Below are positions 34,372 to 45,471 of a stretch of DNA of 64,000 bases, in pieces. The position numbers were made by a program, and so were the translations under genes. Location of the stretch: positions 3,504,115-3,568,114 of the forward strand of contig CM065316.1 of assembly GCA_033032175.1 (NCBI GenBank), given 5' to 3'. The number at the start of each line of letters is the position of its first letter. The stretch's first letter is position 1. A model generated the notes under the pieces. That model was given only the letters and a program-made list of their open reading frames with translations. It ran no database searches and was not told where the DNA came from. This DNA is from Saturnia japonica. Lineage: Eukaryota; Arthropoda; Insecta; Lepidoptera; Saturniidae.

Positions 34372-37300
34372 TTAATCATCAAAAATTTTGAATTTAACTC
34401 GTCTGCCTGATCGTGTGGTATATGGCTGAGGTTGACATGTAGGAACAGCGACAGGCAGTGGGACAGTAGTCGATTGCAGGTGAGACGTAGGTACAGGCAC
34501 AGTCGGTGTGATAGTTGTAGGTTGCCGGTAAGACGTTGGCGACAACTGAGGTATCCTCGGTGTCGTAGAAACAGGACTTGAATCTGATTCCTCAATGAAA
34601 GCCGGTTTCACGCGGTCTACGCTTACAACCACATGTTTCCCTTTGTAGTCAATAGTTAGGGTCTTTCCATCACTTGCCCTCTGAATAACCTGGTATGGAC
34701 CAGAATAGGGAGGCTGCAAAGGACGCCGGACTGCGTCATCCCGCAAGAACACATGAGAACACGTATTTAAATCTTTGAAAATAAAAGAACCTGTCTTCGT
34801 ATGACGTGACGCTGGTACTAGTCGAATTTTCGACATATGTTGACGTAGTTTCACAACAAAATCAAACACTTCTCCAGAAGTACCCACTCCAGGAAAATCA
34901 GCTAGCAACTCACCAGGAAGCCGAAGAGTTTCTCCATAAAGCATTTCTGCACAAGTAGCTTTAATATCTTCTTTAAAATCTGAACGCATTCCCAAAAGTA
35001 CAAATGGAAGAGCTTTTGTCCAAGAACTCCCATGACACATTAATGATGCTTTAAGTTGACGATGGATGCGTTCAATCATTCCGTTCGCTGCTGGGTGGTA
35101 AGCTGTAGTTCTATTTCTTTTAGTGGCAAAACTGCACATAAGTCTTCGAAAAAGGTCGGATTCAAATTGTGTACCGCGGTCGGTCGTAATAATAGAGGGA
35201 ACACCAAATCGTGGTATCCATTCTCTCGTGAAAGTATCCGCTACTTCCTCGGCGGTGGTGGTGCGCATCGGCCAAACTGCTGGCCATCTGGTGACTCTAT
35301 CAATGGCTGTGAGACAATAGCGGTAGTCGTCAGAGACAGGTAAGGGTCCTATTATATCTATATGGACGTGAAGAAAACGACCAGATGGTGTGTCAAAAGT
35401 TCCAAGTGGAGCATAATTGTGTCTTGAAACTTTACTCTTCTGACATGCCTCACACGTACGAGACCACTGACGGCAATCTTTATTTATTGAAGGCCAAACG
35501 TACCGTTCCGCAACTATACGTAAAGTAGCATTCGGACCAGGATGACTAAGACTGTGTAACTTATTAAAAATAACACGACGTAACTTAGGAGGGACATATG
35601 GACGTGGTTTGTCAGTAGTAGTATCACATATTAAGGAAATACTAGTGCCAGGAACTGCAATCGTGATTAGCTTCAAACTAGACGAGCCAGATCTTATAAG
35701 TTCTTCTAGCTGTTCGTCAGATTCCTGCAACTTGGCAAGGGTTTCGTACTCTTGCTCAAGAGTAATGGCACTGATTCGAGACATAGCGTCGGCTGCGACA
35801 TTGTCTTCTCCTCTGATATGTTGTATATCAGTAGTAAACTGGCTTATAAAAGACAATTGGTTCAGTTGGGATGGAGGTAATTTATCTCTCCGTTGTACAA
35901 AAGCATACAACAGTGGCTTATGATCAGTAAAAATCGTACAATGCTGAATCTCCAAAATATGTCGAAAGTGCTGTACACTTTCGTACACCGCTAAAAGTTC
36001 CCTGTAATAGGCCGGCCATTGAGACTGTTTTGGGGTAAGCTTCTTACTGAAGAAAGCAAGTGGGACCCATTCTCCCTTACTTCGCTGCTGCAAGCAAGAA
36101 CCAATGTGAACGCTAGAGGCATCGGTAAAAAGGCCTAGTTCAGCACCGTATATTGGATGTTGAAGAAGCGTGGCATCACTAAGGCTCCTTTTGCAGGCTT
36201 CAAACTGTTCCCGCAGCTTAAGTGTCCAGGGGTATGGTTTAGCACCCTTGCTGTGCGTGGAAACAAGAACTTCAATCAATGGCGCTCGAAACTGTGCAGC
36301 TTTGGGTATGAAACGGCGATAAAAATTTATCATTCCCAAAAACTTCCTCATCCCTTGCACGGTTTCAGGTGGAGGGAAATCTAGGGGATTTTGGACACGA
36401 TCCTTAGGAGGACTTGTACCTTCAGCATTGATCAGGTAACCTAGAAATTTTACTTCGCTAACACCAAGAATACACTTAGACGGATTGAGAACAACACCAT
36501 ATTCTTGAAAACGCTTAAAAAGGGTGCGTAAATGTCTTGCATGACTGGCTTCGTCTGGAGAAAAGACGAGTACATCATCTATGTCTGGAAAACAAAAATC
36601 GAGACCCCGTGTGATCTCATCGATAAAGCGCTGGAACGTTTGACCAGCATTACGAAGACCAAAGGTCATGAAGGGAAATTCGAAGAGGCCAAACGGAGTA
36701 ACAATGGCGGTCTTCAAAATATCCTCATCAAAAACGGGAATCTGATGGTATGCTTTTACCAGATCACACGTACTAAACACGGTAGCACCAGCGAGACTAT
36801 TAGCAAAGTCATGAATGTGACGAACAGGGTATCGGTCAGGTACTGTTCTGGCGTTCAAAGCGCGATAATCGCCGCATGGACGCCAGGTGTTATTTTTTTT
36901 GGTGGTCATATGTAACGGAGATGACCAAGCACTTTTAGATGGTCGGGCTGTTCCGCAACGCACCATGGCTTCAAACTCCTGCTTGGCTGCATGGAGTTTC
37001 TGAGGAGCCAACCGACGGGGCCGGCATGAAACCGGGGGTCCGTCAGTGGTTTTTATAAAATGCACCGTGTTGTGCTTTACAATCCTAGGCACACCAGGAG
37101 GTCGAGTTATGTCTGGAAACTCTGCTAAAATATTAGCAAAACTTGAACTACCAGAAAACACAGCTTTGACACTATCTTGTTGGGATTGTGCAATTGAAGC
37201 ACAGACAGACAACTTGGTAAGGCCGTCAATTAGACACTTGTGTCGGCAATCTGGTAATAAGTTATAAAAACTAAGAAAATCAGAGCCTATTATAGCTGTA

Positions 37301-37614
37301 CTAACATCTGCGATGACAAAATTCCAATCAAAAATCCTTCTTAAACCTAGATCTAAACGAAGTTGAATGCAACCATAAGTTTTAATTGAACTACCATTGG
37401 CAGCGCCAAGATGGTAGTCATCTGGTTGCACATAATTTCTTAAATATTTTTTAGGAAAACAACATAAGTCTGAGCCGGTGTCAATTAAATACTGCCGCTT
37501 GGAAACCCGATCAGTAACAAATAAACGGCGGCCGGGAGATAAACAATCAGTTGCCGCCTCTACTAATTGTTGATCCGGTTTTCCGGAGGAATCCAATTGC
37601 ATGGTTTGGTACAC
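34372..37614 (-). CDS. Ty3/Gypsy pol polyprotein (protease-RT-RNase H-integrase)
   Basis: Uninterrupted 1080-codon frame. The aspartic protease motif DTGS is at residues 45-48. Reverse transcriptase spans about 205-395, with the catalytic box reading [11 protein letters not shown]: Asp344 replaces the usual Tyr of YIDD, while both catalytic aspartates (346, 347) remain. RNase H spans about 490-615 ([15 protein letters not shown]). Integrase has a zinc-binding region near 686-724 and a D753, D812, E848 triad with 35 residues between the last two, then a C-terminal domain near YSGPYQVIQ. The tail is Pro/Thr-rich. No env frame follows. The start ATG at 37614 lies within the end of gag and overlaps it by 52 nt in another frame, so pol is normally made by frameshifting. 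Recently active by its open frame, but gag is dead. Confidence 0.95.
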   Translation of the reverse strand: MYQTMQLDSSGKPDQQLVEAATDCLSPGRRLFVTDRVSKRQYLIDTGSDLCCFPKKYLRNYVQPDDYHLGAANGSSIKTYGCIQLRLDLGLRRIFDWNFVIADVSTAIIGSDFLSFYNLLPDCRHKCLIDGLTKLSVCASIAQSQQDSVKAVFSGSSSFANILAEFPDITRPPGVPRIVKHNTVHFIKTTDGPPVSCRPRRLAPQKLHAAKQEFEAMVRCGTARPSKSAWSSPLHMTTKKNNTWRPCGDYRALNARTVPDRYPVRHIHDFANSLAGATVFSTCDLVKAYHQIPVFDEDILKTAIVTPFGLFEFPFMTFGLRNAGQTFQRFIDEITRGLDFCFPDIDDVLVFSPDEASHARHLRTLFKRFQEYGVVLNPSKCILGVSEVKFLGYLINAEGTSPPKDRVQNPLDFPPPETVQGMRKFLGMINFYRRFIPKAAQFRAPLIEVLVSTHSKGAKPYPWTLKLREQFEACKRSLSDATLLQHPIYGAELGLFTDASSVHIGSCLQQRSKGEWVPLAFFSKKLTPKQSQWPAYYRELLAVYESVQHFRHILEIQHCTIFTDHKPLLYAFVQRRDKLPPSQLNQLSFISQFTTDIQHIRGEDNVAADAMSRISAITLEQEYETLAKLQESDEQLEELIRSGSSSLKLITIAVPGTSISLICDTTTDKPRPYVPPKLRRVIFNKLHSLSHPGPNATLRIVAERYVWPSINKDCRQWSRTCEACQKSKVSRHNYAPLGTFDTPSGRFLHVHIDIIGPLPVSDDYRYCLTAIDRVTRWPAVWPMRTTTAEEVADTFTREWIPRFGVPSIITTDRGTQFESDLFRRLMCSFATKRNRTTAYHPAANGMIERIHRQLKASLMCHGSSWTKALPFVLLGMRSDFKEDIKATCAEMLYGETLRLPGELLADFPGVGTSGEVFDFVVKLRQHMSKIRLVPASRHTKTGSFIFKDLNTCSHVFLRDDAVRRPLQPPYSGPYQVIQRASDGKTLTIDYKGKHVVVSVDRVKPAFIEESDSSPVSTTPRIPQLSPTSYRQPTTITPTVPVPTSHLQSTTVPLPVAVPTCQPQPYTTRSGRRVKFKIFDD

Positions 37615-38416
37615 TTATTTGCTTTAGTGTTGAATTTTTGGTGATACCAACAAATCTTATTCTGCACAGAGTTAGCCCTACGCCACCGCTGTTTTTCTAT
37701 AGATCGGCTACGAGAACGACTACGCAAGCGAGTTGAGAGACTAGCAACTTGTTGAGTAAGCTCATCAATTCTTCGTTCCATTGTTTCATTGAAAGAAGAG
37801 CTGGACGATGTCGGAGCTGAACAAACCATTACATTATAATTATGTGTTTCTAAAATTTTATCTGCTATATCGGTCATCTTGTCAATTGGCAGATCAGCAT
37901 GTGATGCCAAAATAGCCTGAACATGTTGTGGGAGACGGCGCAACCATAACTGACGAAGAAAGTTTTCATCTAAAGGTGATGATCATGTCAGAGAACGGAG
38001 ATGTCTCCAAAACTGTGAAGGTTTTCGGTCACCAATTTCTTCGCCATCTAATAATTTACGCATACGTGTCTCCTCAGATACCGATAATCGTTTAATCAAC
38101 TCATACTTAAGCTTACTGTACCGTTGTCCAGTAGGTGGAGGATTAATCACAACATCTTCAATTTCTTGAGCATATTTTTCGTCAAGATGAGTGACGTGAT
38201 ATAGTTAAATTTAGTGGAATCAGTGGTTATACCTGCTATATCGAATTGAGCCTCCGCTACAGCAAACCAATACTCAGGTCGATGAGGCCAAAATGGAGGT
38301 ATTTTCGCTGAAATTTTAAAAAATTGAGATTCATTATCCCTGGAAAGGCGCGCTTGTAAAATAGCATTCTCCTCTTTCAGCTTATCAATTTCCACTTTAA
38401 ACTTCTCATCAGCCAT
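37563..38416 (-). pseudogene. Ty3/Gypsy gag, inactivated
   Basis: From ATG 38416: coiled-coil start (KVEIDKLKEENAILQARL), then a capsid-like block (IPPFWPHRPEYWFAVAEAQF) of the Gypsy gag type. A frameshift near 38200 moves the continuation to another frame. An in-frame TGA lies near 37985-37987, and the C-terminal part (Ser/Arg-rich RSRSRSRSIEKQ, then a CWYHQKF...C cysteine-histidine stretch) runs to 37563. At least two lesions therefore separate N- and C-terminal halves, so the element cannot make its own gag. Confidence 0.85.
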
Positions 38417-39079
38417 ATCCCGTGATTAAACCAAAATGACCAAAAATATAAAAAGTTTCTCGTGGGGGAGAATGTGACACCTCAACCGCTTTACAGAAAA
38501 AAAAAAAAAAATAAAAGAAAGAGAAAAAAATAATTAATATTAGACACAAAAATTAAGCTATTATGTCTTATTCTATTTGTAACAATGTTAAATACAAAAT
38601 ACAGTATTTAATTTAAAATTGAACGACCTATTAAAATATTAATTTAAAAATGACAATTCCAAAATTGTCGTATACAAATGGAAACGCACTCCCTTAAAAT
38701 TATAGTTATTGATGACATGGAAACCGTTAAACAGTCATGACAAAATATTTTTTTTTTTGATTAAACTGACGTTCAATATTATTTATAAAAACATATTAAT
38801 TGGTAGTACACAGAATTATTAAGGAGATTAAAAATAAGGTTAAAGATTGTTGATATGCACTCTCAGAATATTGGAAACACGCACCAATGCACTTACACTG
38901 CACTATGATTTACCAAAGCGATGCCAGATGGAGGCCTGTCCTCCGCAAATTTGGCCGCTGTTGTCATGGCCAGCCCTTGACAATTAGTTGCGACTGTGAC
39001 AGTTCGACAATATATATTATTTTGAATATAATTGTTGTTATTGTGTTCGAGCATCGGTCACAAACGTCGGGGTCACCAG
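38417..39079 (-). mobile_element. Gypsy 5' leader and primer-binding site
   Basis: Untranslated region between the 5' LTR and gag. One base from the LTR, the minus strand reads TGGTGACCCCGAC (39067-39079 region), a primer-binding site starting with TGG. The same 14 bases CTGGTGACCCCGAC follow the LTR at 11271-11495. The priming tRNA was not identified. The plus-strand 69-codon frame at 38887 is spurious. Confidence 0.7.
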
Positions 39080-39286
39080 TTTGGCGTGTTCAATAATAAC
39101 GCTAGTCAGTAGGGCTTTAGCACATGTACTTTATAATATTATAATACAAGTTTTTAGTACAAAACGTGTCGTGAAACCAACCGTCTGATTTTCATCTGTC
39201 TCTCTGATATGTCATCACTTAAGTACTTTTTAATATTAATGATTAGAAACAACCAGTACAAAAATAGTGGCGAATGAGGCGCCACA
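39080..39286 (-). mobile_element. Gypsy 5' LTR
   Basis: 207 bp, nearly identical to the 3' LTR (differences such as GCGAATGAGGC against GCGAAATAGGC), which suggests a recent insertion. Followed on the plus strand by the CGTC target duplication (39287-39290). Confidence 0.9.
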
Positions 39287-39400
39287 CGTCGATAAAGAAG
39301 TTTCACTTCAAAAGCAACATGGCGCGTAACCGAAAAACGTGACGATTGCTACAAAATTTCTCCCATACGTTGATCAAGATGTTTCACTTCAAAAATCATT
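39287..39400. repeat. Tandem repeat that served as Gypsy target
   Basis: Right of the element the sequence AAAAGCAACATGGCGCGTAA...CCCATACGT repeats the sequence left of the element at 34078-34139, followed in each case by GAT(A/C)AA(A/G)A(A/T)GTTTCACTTC. The locus therefore had at least two direct units of about 80-85 bp before insertion. Confidence 0.75.
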
Positions 39401-39635
39401 GATTTCAATCTATATTGATCGATTTTTTTCGCATCCCTAATCTGGGGCAGTTGCGCTCTATTGGTCTATGGTTGCGCATTAGGGGCAGACCCCTCTGGTT
39501 ATTGGTCTATGGATTGTGCTATGGGTGGTCTATGCCTATGGGGTTGGCTGTTTCGCGATTTTGTGAACAAGGAATCACATCTTTTTGTTGATTTATAATT
39601 TCTTTCAATAATTATTAATCATTGTGACTTAGATA

Positions 39636-40538
39636 ATGTCTACCAAATATACTAATTTTGTTACTCCTACATCTGCTTCATCATATTATGAAAACCTCAA
39701 TCAAAAACTCTTAAGTGGAGAAGAAGCAGCAAAATTATATTTAGAAGAAATTAATAGATTAAATAATACTATAAGTGTAAAAAGTAATTTTGGTAAGCAA
39801 GCTAACAATAAAAGTACAAAGAAAATTGTAAACAATAGCATAACGGATAGTAATTTGTTTGTTATAGTACAAAATAATGATGTTGACACATTGAAAGAAA
39901 TTTTGAATAGTTGTCCAGACAAAGTAAATGTAACAGATGAATTTGGGTGGAGTTTATTAATGATAGCATGTCAAGCAAACTCATTAGAAATTGTGCAAGA
40001 ATTACTAAGAAAAGGAGCTAGTACTTCAATAAGGGATAAAGCTGGAAATTCTGCTCAAAGTCTAGTTATAAAGAACAAAAATTACGTACTAGCTGATATA
40101 TTACTCAGCCATAGACAAAATACAAAAAACAATCCTGAAGAGGTTAAACCTAAATTAAAAGAGTTTTACATGTGTGATATTTGCAATAAAATGTTCTCAG
40201 ACAGAGAAGAACACATATCATCCACTTTACACAATATTGATGCAAGCAAAGACAAAAAAATTAAACCAAGCTATGCTATACCACAGTCAAATAAAGGATT
40301 TCAAATAATGCTCAAGGGTGGCTGGGACAAGAATAGGGGATTAGGACGGGATGGCTTAGGAAAGCAGTATCCAATCAAAACTGTACTGAAGAATGATAAA
40401 AAAGGTCTGGGACATGGGAAGAGAAAGATTGAAGAAACCAAACAGAATGCAGTGAAACATAAAAATAAAAAAAATTTGAGTAACAATTATTATGAGAGCA
40501 GAAAATTTGAAATAATGTTTAGAAGAGAATTTTATTAA
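39636..40538 (+). CDS. GPANK1: G-patch and ankyrin-repeat protein (GPANK1 homolog)
   Basis: Single 300-codon frame, start ATG 39636 after GACTTAGATA. Residues 73-160 form ankyrin repeats (LFVIVQNNDVDTLKEIL, then GWSLLMIACQANSLEIVQEL). Residues 178-200 form a C2H2-type finger (YMCDICNKMF...HISSTLH). Residues 220-262 form a G-patch (GWDKNRGLGRDGLGKQYPIK, then KKGLGHGK). The tail is lysine-rich. This order (ANK, zinc finger, G-patch) is that of GPANK1. G-patch domains typically bind and activate DEAH-box RNA helicases, so an RNA-related nuclear role is inferred; the exact function of the family is poorly known. AATAAA lies at 40638-40643, 100 nt after the stop. It converges with colt. The promoter-side 39430-39560 carries a copy of the 18.7-kb foldback repeat. 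Confidence 0.9.
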   Translation: MSTKYTNFVTPTSASSYYENLNQKLLSGEEAAKLYLEEINRLNNTISVKSNFGKQANNKSTKKIVNNSITDSNLFVIVQNNDVDTLKEILNSCPDKVNVTDEFGWSLLMIACQANSLEIVQELLRKGASTSIRDKAGNSAQSLVIKNKNYVLADILLSHRQNTKNNPEEVKPKLKEFYMCDICNKMFSDREEHISSTLHNIDASKDKKIKPSYAIPQSNKGFQIMLKGGWDKNRGLGRDGLGKQYPIKTVLKNDKKGLGHGKRKIEETKQNAVKHKNKKNLSNNYYESRKFEIMFRREFY

Positions 40539-41527
40539 AATTTCATAACAGAATACAAATATTTATTAACTGCAGAGTTGTTTTTATTATTATAAAAAGC
40601 AAATTAATTTTACTGTGTAAAATCTTTTTTTTCAGATAATAAATTTTCATTATAATATAGAAACTTTAATATTAATTTAATAGTATATATAAAAATGAGA
40701 ATGTGTCTACCTCATTATTTAATTTTAGAGAAAGTGGTTCACCCAGAATTATAATTTCTATTATATAAAATTATAAAAGTTTAATATCAATAATGACATA
40801 ACATTCAAATTAAAACAATTGTTTCTTTAATTGTTGCACTATAGCAGTAAATTACCCAGCCTATTGTTTATTCCATGCAATTATTACAGACTAGCAACTG
40901 TCTGCAGGTTTGTTCATGTTACTGATGATATAAAATTGAATGCCAATAAAATATAGTCTTGTCACTCTGGAACTCTTTATCTGTGAAAGTTTCAAATTTA
41001 TGAATTTACTTATTTTTATGTGACAATAACATAAATGTGAATGCTTTTAAAGTGGGGATTATATCAAATATCTGTGACAATATAATGAACTTTCTGTGCT
41101 AAATGAAAGGTAATATTTTTTTATTACTAATTTATTTGTAAAGGCACTGATGTAATATATTAATTACACCTAAATAGTCAATTAATTGGGAAAATATTGT
41201 AATTGTTTATTCCCTTCCAACTAAGTTCAATACTTTATATTGTGCATTATAATGTTGATAATTTTAAAAAATTAATTGTCATTCATGCATGATTAATAAT
41301 ATATTTACAAAAACAAATATTGTAGATTATAAAACATATCACAACACCATTTTTACAGGTATAAATGTATGAAAGGTATGACATATAACTACGATTTCAA
41401 AAACTTGTGATGTAATATAATAGTAAACTGTCAGTAATTCTTAAACTACAGTAAAACTTAACAACTACTCTCATAAAGACTATATATTATCTACATATTT
41501 TCTTATCCATAACAAGTAAACTTGTTA
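40539..41527. other. Intergenic space between convergent genes, 3' UTRs
   Basis: AT-rich. It holds AATAAA for the plus-strand gene (40638-40643) and, on the minus strand, AATAAA at 41206-41211, 317 nt past the colt stop. No further gene was seen. Confidence 0.6.
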
Positions 41528-42424
41528 TCAAAGATTGGGTGCCACCCAGTCAAGAAATTTAACAGCTAATTCAAAGCCAACAAAACAAGCCGCATTTGCT
41601 GGGAAAGCTCGAATCATGACTGGAGTGACACCTTTATAAAGAGCTGTTGGTCCTTCCCGTTCCATTAATTGTTTAAAGACATCTCTCATTCCGTTAGGGT
41701 ATGTTCCTTCAGGTGCAGTTTGTAATCTACTTTTCAGTACGTCAGCTGGCATGCCCACAAGCCAGTTAGCTATACCGGCACATCCTCCAGCCATTATTGT
41801 TGCTAAAAACTTAACTTTACTCGTAGCATCTTCTGGGACTAATACTTCTTTGACCCATTCGTATGTCATAAAATACATGCCACTGGCAGGAACGTCTCTA
41901 AGGATAGTGGCTACACTTCCTTTGTAGATGCTTCTTATGCCTCCCTCTGCATATAGCTGCTTGGCGCAGTCGACCATTCCACTGTACTTTTGTGGAACAT
42001 TACCTCCTTGTTGAATCTGCAGTAAACATTTAATGCGTTCTCCAGGCGCCATTATTGATGTAGTGAATATACCGGAGAAAGCACCCGCGGCAAAAAGTTC
42101 TGTTTTTGAAAGGACCTGTTCCTCATCACTCTTTATAAGTTTTTTACCGAGACCAAAACCAAAGAAGCTGATCGCAAAGATCGGGGCCACTCCTGTAAGT
42201 GGCGCAGACATTCCTTTATAAAGACCACGGAAACCTTCCTTTTGCACAGTTTTTTTAAAACAGTCCCAAGTGCCAGCGTACAATGCAACCTCGCCCGGTT
42301 TAGGTACAGGCATAGTTTGTAATCTTACTTTTATCGTGTCCATGGGATGACCCGATAAAACAGTACACACTCCGCCGAAACCACCGCATAGGAAATATTT
42401 AATTGGACTACTTTTTTCAGACAT
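41528..42424 (-). CDS. colt: Mitochondrial carnitine/acylcarnitine carrier (colt, SLC25A20)
   Basis: Single 298-codon frame, close to the 301 residues of the human carrier. It has three tandem repeats of about 100 residues, each with the mitochondrial-carrier signature: [37 protein letters not shown]. The second ([11 protein letters not shown]) and the C-terminal [14 protein letters not shown] are distinctive for the carnitine/acylcarnitine branch. The protein sits in the mitochondrial inner membrane with six helices. It exchanges acylcarnitines for free carnitine, feeding long-chain fatty acids to beta-oxidation. In Drosophila the ortholog is congested-like trachea. The reading frame is intact and, unusually, has no intron in this window. 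A retrocopy is unlikely to be needed as an explanation, since no poly-A scar or TSD is visible, but it cannot be excluded. Confidence 0.97.
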   Translation of the reverse strand: MSEKSSPIKYFLCGGFGGVCTVLSGHPMDTIKVRLQTMPVPKPGEVALYAGTWDCFKKTVQKEGFRGLYKGMSAPLTGVAPIFAISFFGFGLGKKLIKSDEEQVLSKTELFAAGAFSGIFTTSIMAPGERIKCLLQIQQGGNVPQKYSGMVDCAKQLYAEGGIRSIYKGSVATILRDVPASGMYFMTYEWVKEVLVPEDATSKVKFLATIMAGGCAGIANWLVGMPADVLKSRLQTAPEGTYPNGMRDVFKQLMEREGPTALYKGVTPVMIRAFPANAACFVGFELAVKFLDWVAPNL

Positions 42425-42639
42425 TTTCGTTTCGCTAGGTACTTCGTTCGGAATCGAAAGGTGTATTCAGTATTGTATAGTGATAACTTCTGAAACTTGT
42501 TCTAAACTACCTCTCACTGTTCAACTGGTTCAACAGCTGTCTTTGGCATTGAGTTGAATGTTGAAATGTCAAAGTCCATCTTGCGTTCCAGCAACGTGAT
42601 CGTTCGATAGTAAGTAGTAAGTACATCTAGTCATTTTTA

Positions 42640-43317
42640 TAGCGGTGGGCGATTATGAGGTAAACTAAAGTAATCATTCAATTTTGAAGATAGCTCGAGA
42701 TATTTCAATTATAACCTTTATTAATTACTAATATTGTTCAATGACGAGTGATCATTCTTAATCGAAGTACTAATAGTAATTACTAAAATTAGTAGTTCGA
42801 TGATGAGCGATCATTCATAATCGAAGTACCATTGGTAATTGCTAATCCTAGGTCACTAATTTGATGGAATTAGTAATTATTACGACCGAACGTTCTTTGT
42901 TTTTGAGGTAATTATTACATGTGTTCTTATACAGAACTTTGTTTACGAGTGCGCAATTTTTTTTTTTTAGGAAATTCTATTAAGCGTGCTTGTAAACAAC
43001 TTTCTTTACGACTGCGTGATTTTTTTAGGTGAATCTTATATGCTTTTTAGTAAACAACTTTGTTTAGGTACGTAGGTTACTGGTTACTAGACGACCGAAC
43101 GACCTTTTTTGTAGTTTTTCACTCTCGCCCCCTTTGAGTATTACATCAAAGACTCTACTATGAACGATCATTCATATTCGTAACTCAATTATTAATTACC
43201 ACTCAAAATACTAATAACTCGATTATGTTAATTGTTTATATTCGTATATCATAAGTATTTAAATCAATCATTTTCGAATATCTTATTTAAGTAAATCTTC
43301 GTTATCGCCCACCTCTA
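42640..43317. mobile_element. TIR element (TAG(A/C)GGTGGGCGAT family)
   Basis: The left end TAGCGGTGGGCGATTATGAG and right end (reverse complement TAGAGGTGGGCGATAACG) are inverted repeats. The interior is full of GATCATTC, AATAATTACTAAT and similar near-palindromes and codes for nothing. TAGRGGTG ends resemble hAT termini, but I see no clean 8-bp duplication. It lies 215 bp upstream of the colt start codon. Confidence 0.6.
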
Positions 43318-43504
43318 TATATAAAGTTGTTAGGGATGTAATTAATAGGTTTTTTTTCTTTATCGAGTTTTTGTTGATGATTCTAACGTCATTTTTTTTG
43401 TGATAGGTCTTCAATCACCCTTCTATTTTTTCCTAACTTGGCAACTAGTCCTCTTTTTGAAAACCATTAATGCCATTATCAAGTGAATAAAGAGTTTGGT
43501 TTAT

Positions 43505-43995
43505 TTATTTTTTGTTGGTTCCAACACTCATGTACGGAAGTGAAAGCTGGGTGTGGCAGAAAAATTATGAAAGTAAAATAAAATGCAGTAAATGCAGTAG
43601 AAATGAGAGCGCTAAGAGGTATGTTAGGAGTGAAATTGAGTGACAGGATAAGAAACAGTGTGATAAGAGAGCTTTGTGGTGTGAAAGAAGACATAGTCAC
43701 ACGAATTGAGAAAGGGATGCTTAGATGGTTTGGGAATGTTGAGAGGATGAATGAAAGAAGAATGACTAAACAAATTTATGATGCGAATATGAAAGGAATC
43801 GTTGGAAGAGGAAGGCCTAGATGATCATTTATCGATCAAATCGGAGACGTTCTGAAGAAAGGTAAGGTCAAGAGTACTCTAAACCGACGAGCATGCATGA
43901 AAAGATTAATGAATGTCGAAGAAGCGAAAGAGGTATGCCAGGATCGTAGCAGGTGGAAGGACGTGGTCTCTGCCTACCCCGTTGGGATATAGGCG
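43505..43995 (+). pseudogene. RTE-like non-LTR retrotransposon, 3' coding end
   Basis: From VPTLMYGSESWVW through a 73-codon open stretch (EMRALRGMLGVKLSDRIRNS, RWFGNVERMNERRMTKQI, GRGRPR), then a TGA and resumption (SFIDQIGDVLKKGKVKSTLN, DRSRWKDVVSAYP) to a stop at about 43992. This is the C-terminal region after the reverse transcriptase in RTE-like elements. Reverse transcriptase and endonuclease domains are missing, as is usual for 5'-truncated copies. It is the best-preserved member in the window and the reference for fragments at 10.8, 20.6 and 23.2 kb. Confidence 0.8.
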
Positions 43996-44059
43996 TGATT
44001 TATGTTTGTTTTGTTTGTTAAAGAGTTTCCTGTCTTAGAATGATTTCAGTATCCATCAA

Positions 44060-44245
44060 GATGGTGACTCCCTAGTTAGAACTTTCTAGATAGTTTTCGT
44101 GGCATCTCAAAATGAATGCATCCGGTTTATATTTATAATCTACTTCTCTTGAACAATAACCAAGCAATATCACCCAAAACACAGCCAATATTACATAATA
44201 TATAGGGTCAAAAAAACTAAGGTAATGAATTAAAAATAAAAACCA
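44060..44245 (+). repeat. Dispersed repeat family R-A, copy 4
   Basis: CAAGATGGTGACTCCCTAGT through TTTATAATCTACTTC, ATCACCCAAAACAC, ATATTACATAATATAGGGTC-like end and AAAAATAAAAACC. Same order as 10914-11090. Confidence 0.7.
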
Positions 44246-44560
44246 TAACTTGTCACTTTAAGATCGCGCCAAAGACTCAAGTCGGTCTTGATATTTTATT
44301 AACATTTATAATCGCTGGCTTTTTAATAAAATATTATGAAATATAGTACAATTACTATTAAAATAATAAATACCATTTATTACTATTTAATATAATATAT
44401 GCAATTTACATAAAGCAAATATGTGTTGAAGAAAAAACCTAGGTCAATTAAACTATAATAATACTTACCCATAATTATGAGATTCAAACAGATAATTATT
44501 AGATAATAAAATAAGCTGTAAATGTAAATCTATAGAAAATGTAAATTCAGTTATTTCGAC
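44246..44560. other. AT-rich intergenic
   Basis: No gene or repeat was recognised. Confidence 0.4.
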
Positions 44561-44645
44561 CAGCACCCGTCGAAGCACCACTCGGAGGACTCACTCCTCT
44601 TCGAGCGCGTGTGTGTAGTAGGGGATATTCCTACTACGGAGGAGG

Positions 44646-45471
44646 GTAGTTATTTGACGATGGCTGTCGGGCGAGCTCATCGTGATCATCGATCACGGAA
44701 TCTGGAATATCGATTCCAGTCGCGATATTACGCGCCTTGGAATATTGAATTTTGAGCGATCTAAGTTCATTTTCAAGTTGAGTCCAGACTGCTTTGTCGT
44801 GGACTATGATGGACGGGGGTCTTTGTTTTTTACCGAAGAACGGTTCGTCGGTATTTGTGGAGGGAGTGGGGGCGGCGGAGCCATTGGCCGTTTTGGCTGT
44901 TTTAGTCGCGCTTATTTGCGCGACGGGGCTGTCTCGGGACGCTCATTTCCGAGATTTGACGACTGTGAAGTCGTCGTTGTCCACGGCAGCTTCGGTCGGG
45001 ATAATTAAAGGTTCTCGGAAGGGGAGTGAAAATTCCATTACCGTGAATGGGGTTTGGCTGACGGGGGCGTCCATGTCTATATCGACTGGGAGGGCCGAAA
45101 AAGAATTAGATAGGGATGTTGATGTTGTTGCCGCGGGGGCAACGGGTTTAGCGGGGCGGCCATAGGGGCCGGGGGTGAACGATCGCTGTTGCAATTTCGC
45201 TCGTGACGTGCGCAGGGTGCGATTCGCACTTCCGAGGCTAGAAGGGTGGGGGTACTCGGTCGCGGGGACCGAGGCGGGCCGCGCGTCACCGGGTGGCGCG
45301 GCGGCGGTTGAGATCGCGGTGGTGGAGGGGATGGCCTGCGCGGCATCGACGATCTGATTGGTTGACAGCGGGCGTAGCGAGTCCGCCATCTACAAAATTC
45401 GTAAACCGCTGGTGTTCGGCCTCCAGCTGTTTAAATTTAACTTCTAATTCTGCGTATTTATTTTCGGCCAA
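44646..45471 (-). pseudogene. Jockey-like non-LTR retrotransposon ORF1 (gag-like) relic
   Basis: Minus strand. A coiled-coil start (AENKYAELEVKFKQLEAEHQ, 45471) shifts frame near 45380, then continues as a Pro/Ser/Ala-rich region (LSNSFSALPVDIDMDAPVSQ and DNDDFTVVKSRK). After a TGA at 44943-44945 the same frame goes on through KKQRPPSIIVHDKAVWTQLE, SLKIQYSKARNIATGIDI and IDDHDEL to a stop near 44646. The PP-I-x-VHD-W motif followed by Y/F-SKA resembles jockey-clade ORF1 nucleic-acid-binding proteins. ORF2 (endonuclease and RT) is absent. The plus-strand frames of 108-123 codons across it are shadows of its GC-rich codon use. Confidence 0.65.

Larger units (their letters stand above)
31857..34764. 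repeat. Segmental duplication, copy B (2.9 kb)
   Basis: Second direct copy of 28266-31169. Here the Gypsy pol continues uninterrupted beyond 34764, so this is the ancestral arrangement for the right side. The left neighbour is the Harbinger 5' flank. Confidence 0.9.

Noticed and set aside
34347..37267. Several 60-127 codon plus-strand frames
   Set aside because: All lie opposite the Gypsy pol frame and show no domains.
34140..39286. Possible envelope gene, which would make the element an errantivirus
   Set aside because: No frame exists between the end of pol (34372) and the 3' LTR.
44682..45165. Plus-strand frames of 108 and 123 codons
   Set aside because: They are antisense shadows of the GC-rich jockey-like ORF1, which has recognisable motifs on the minus strand.
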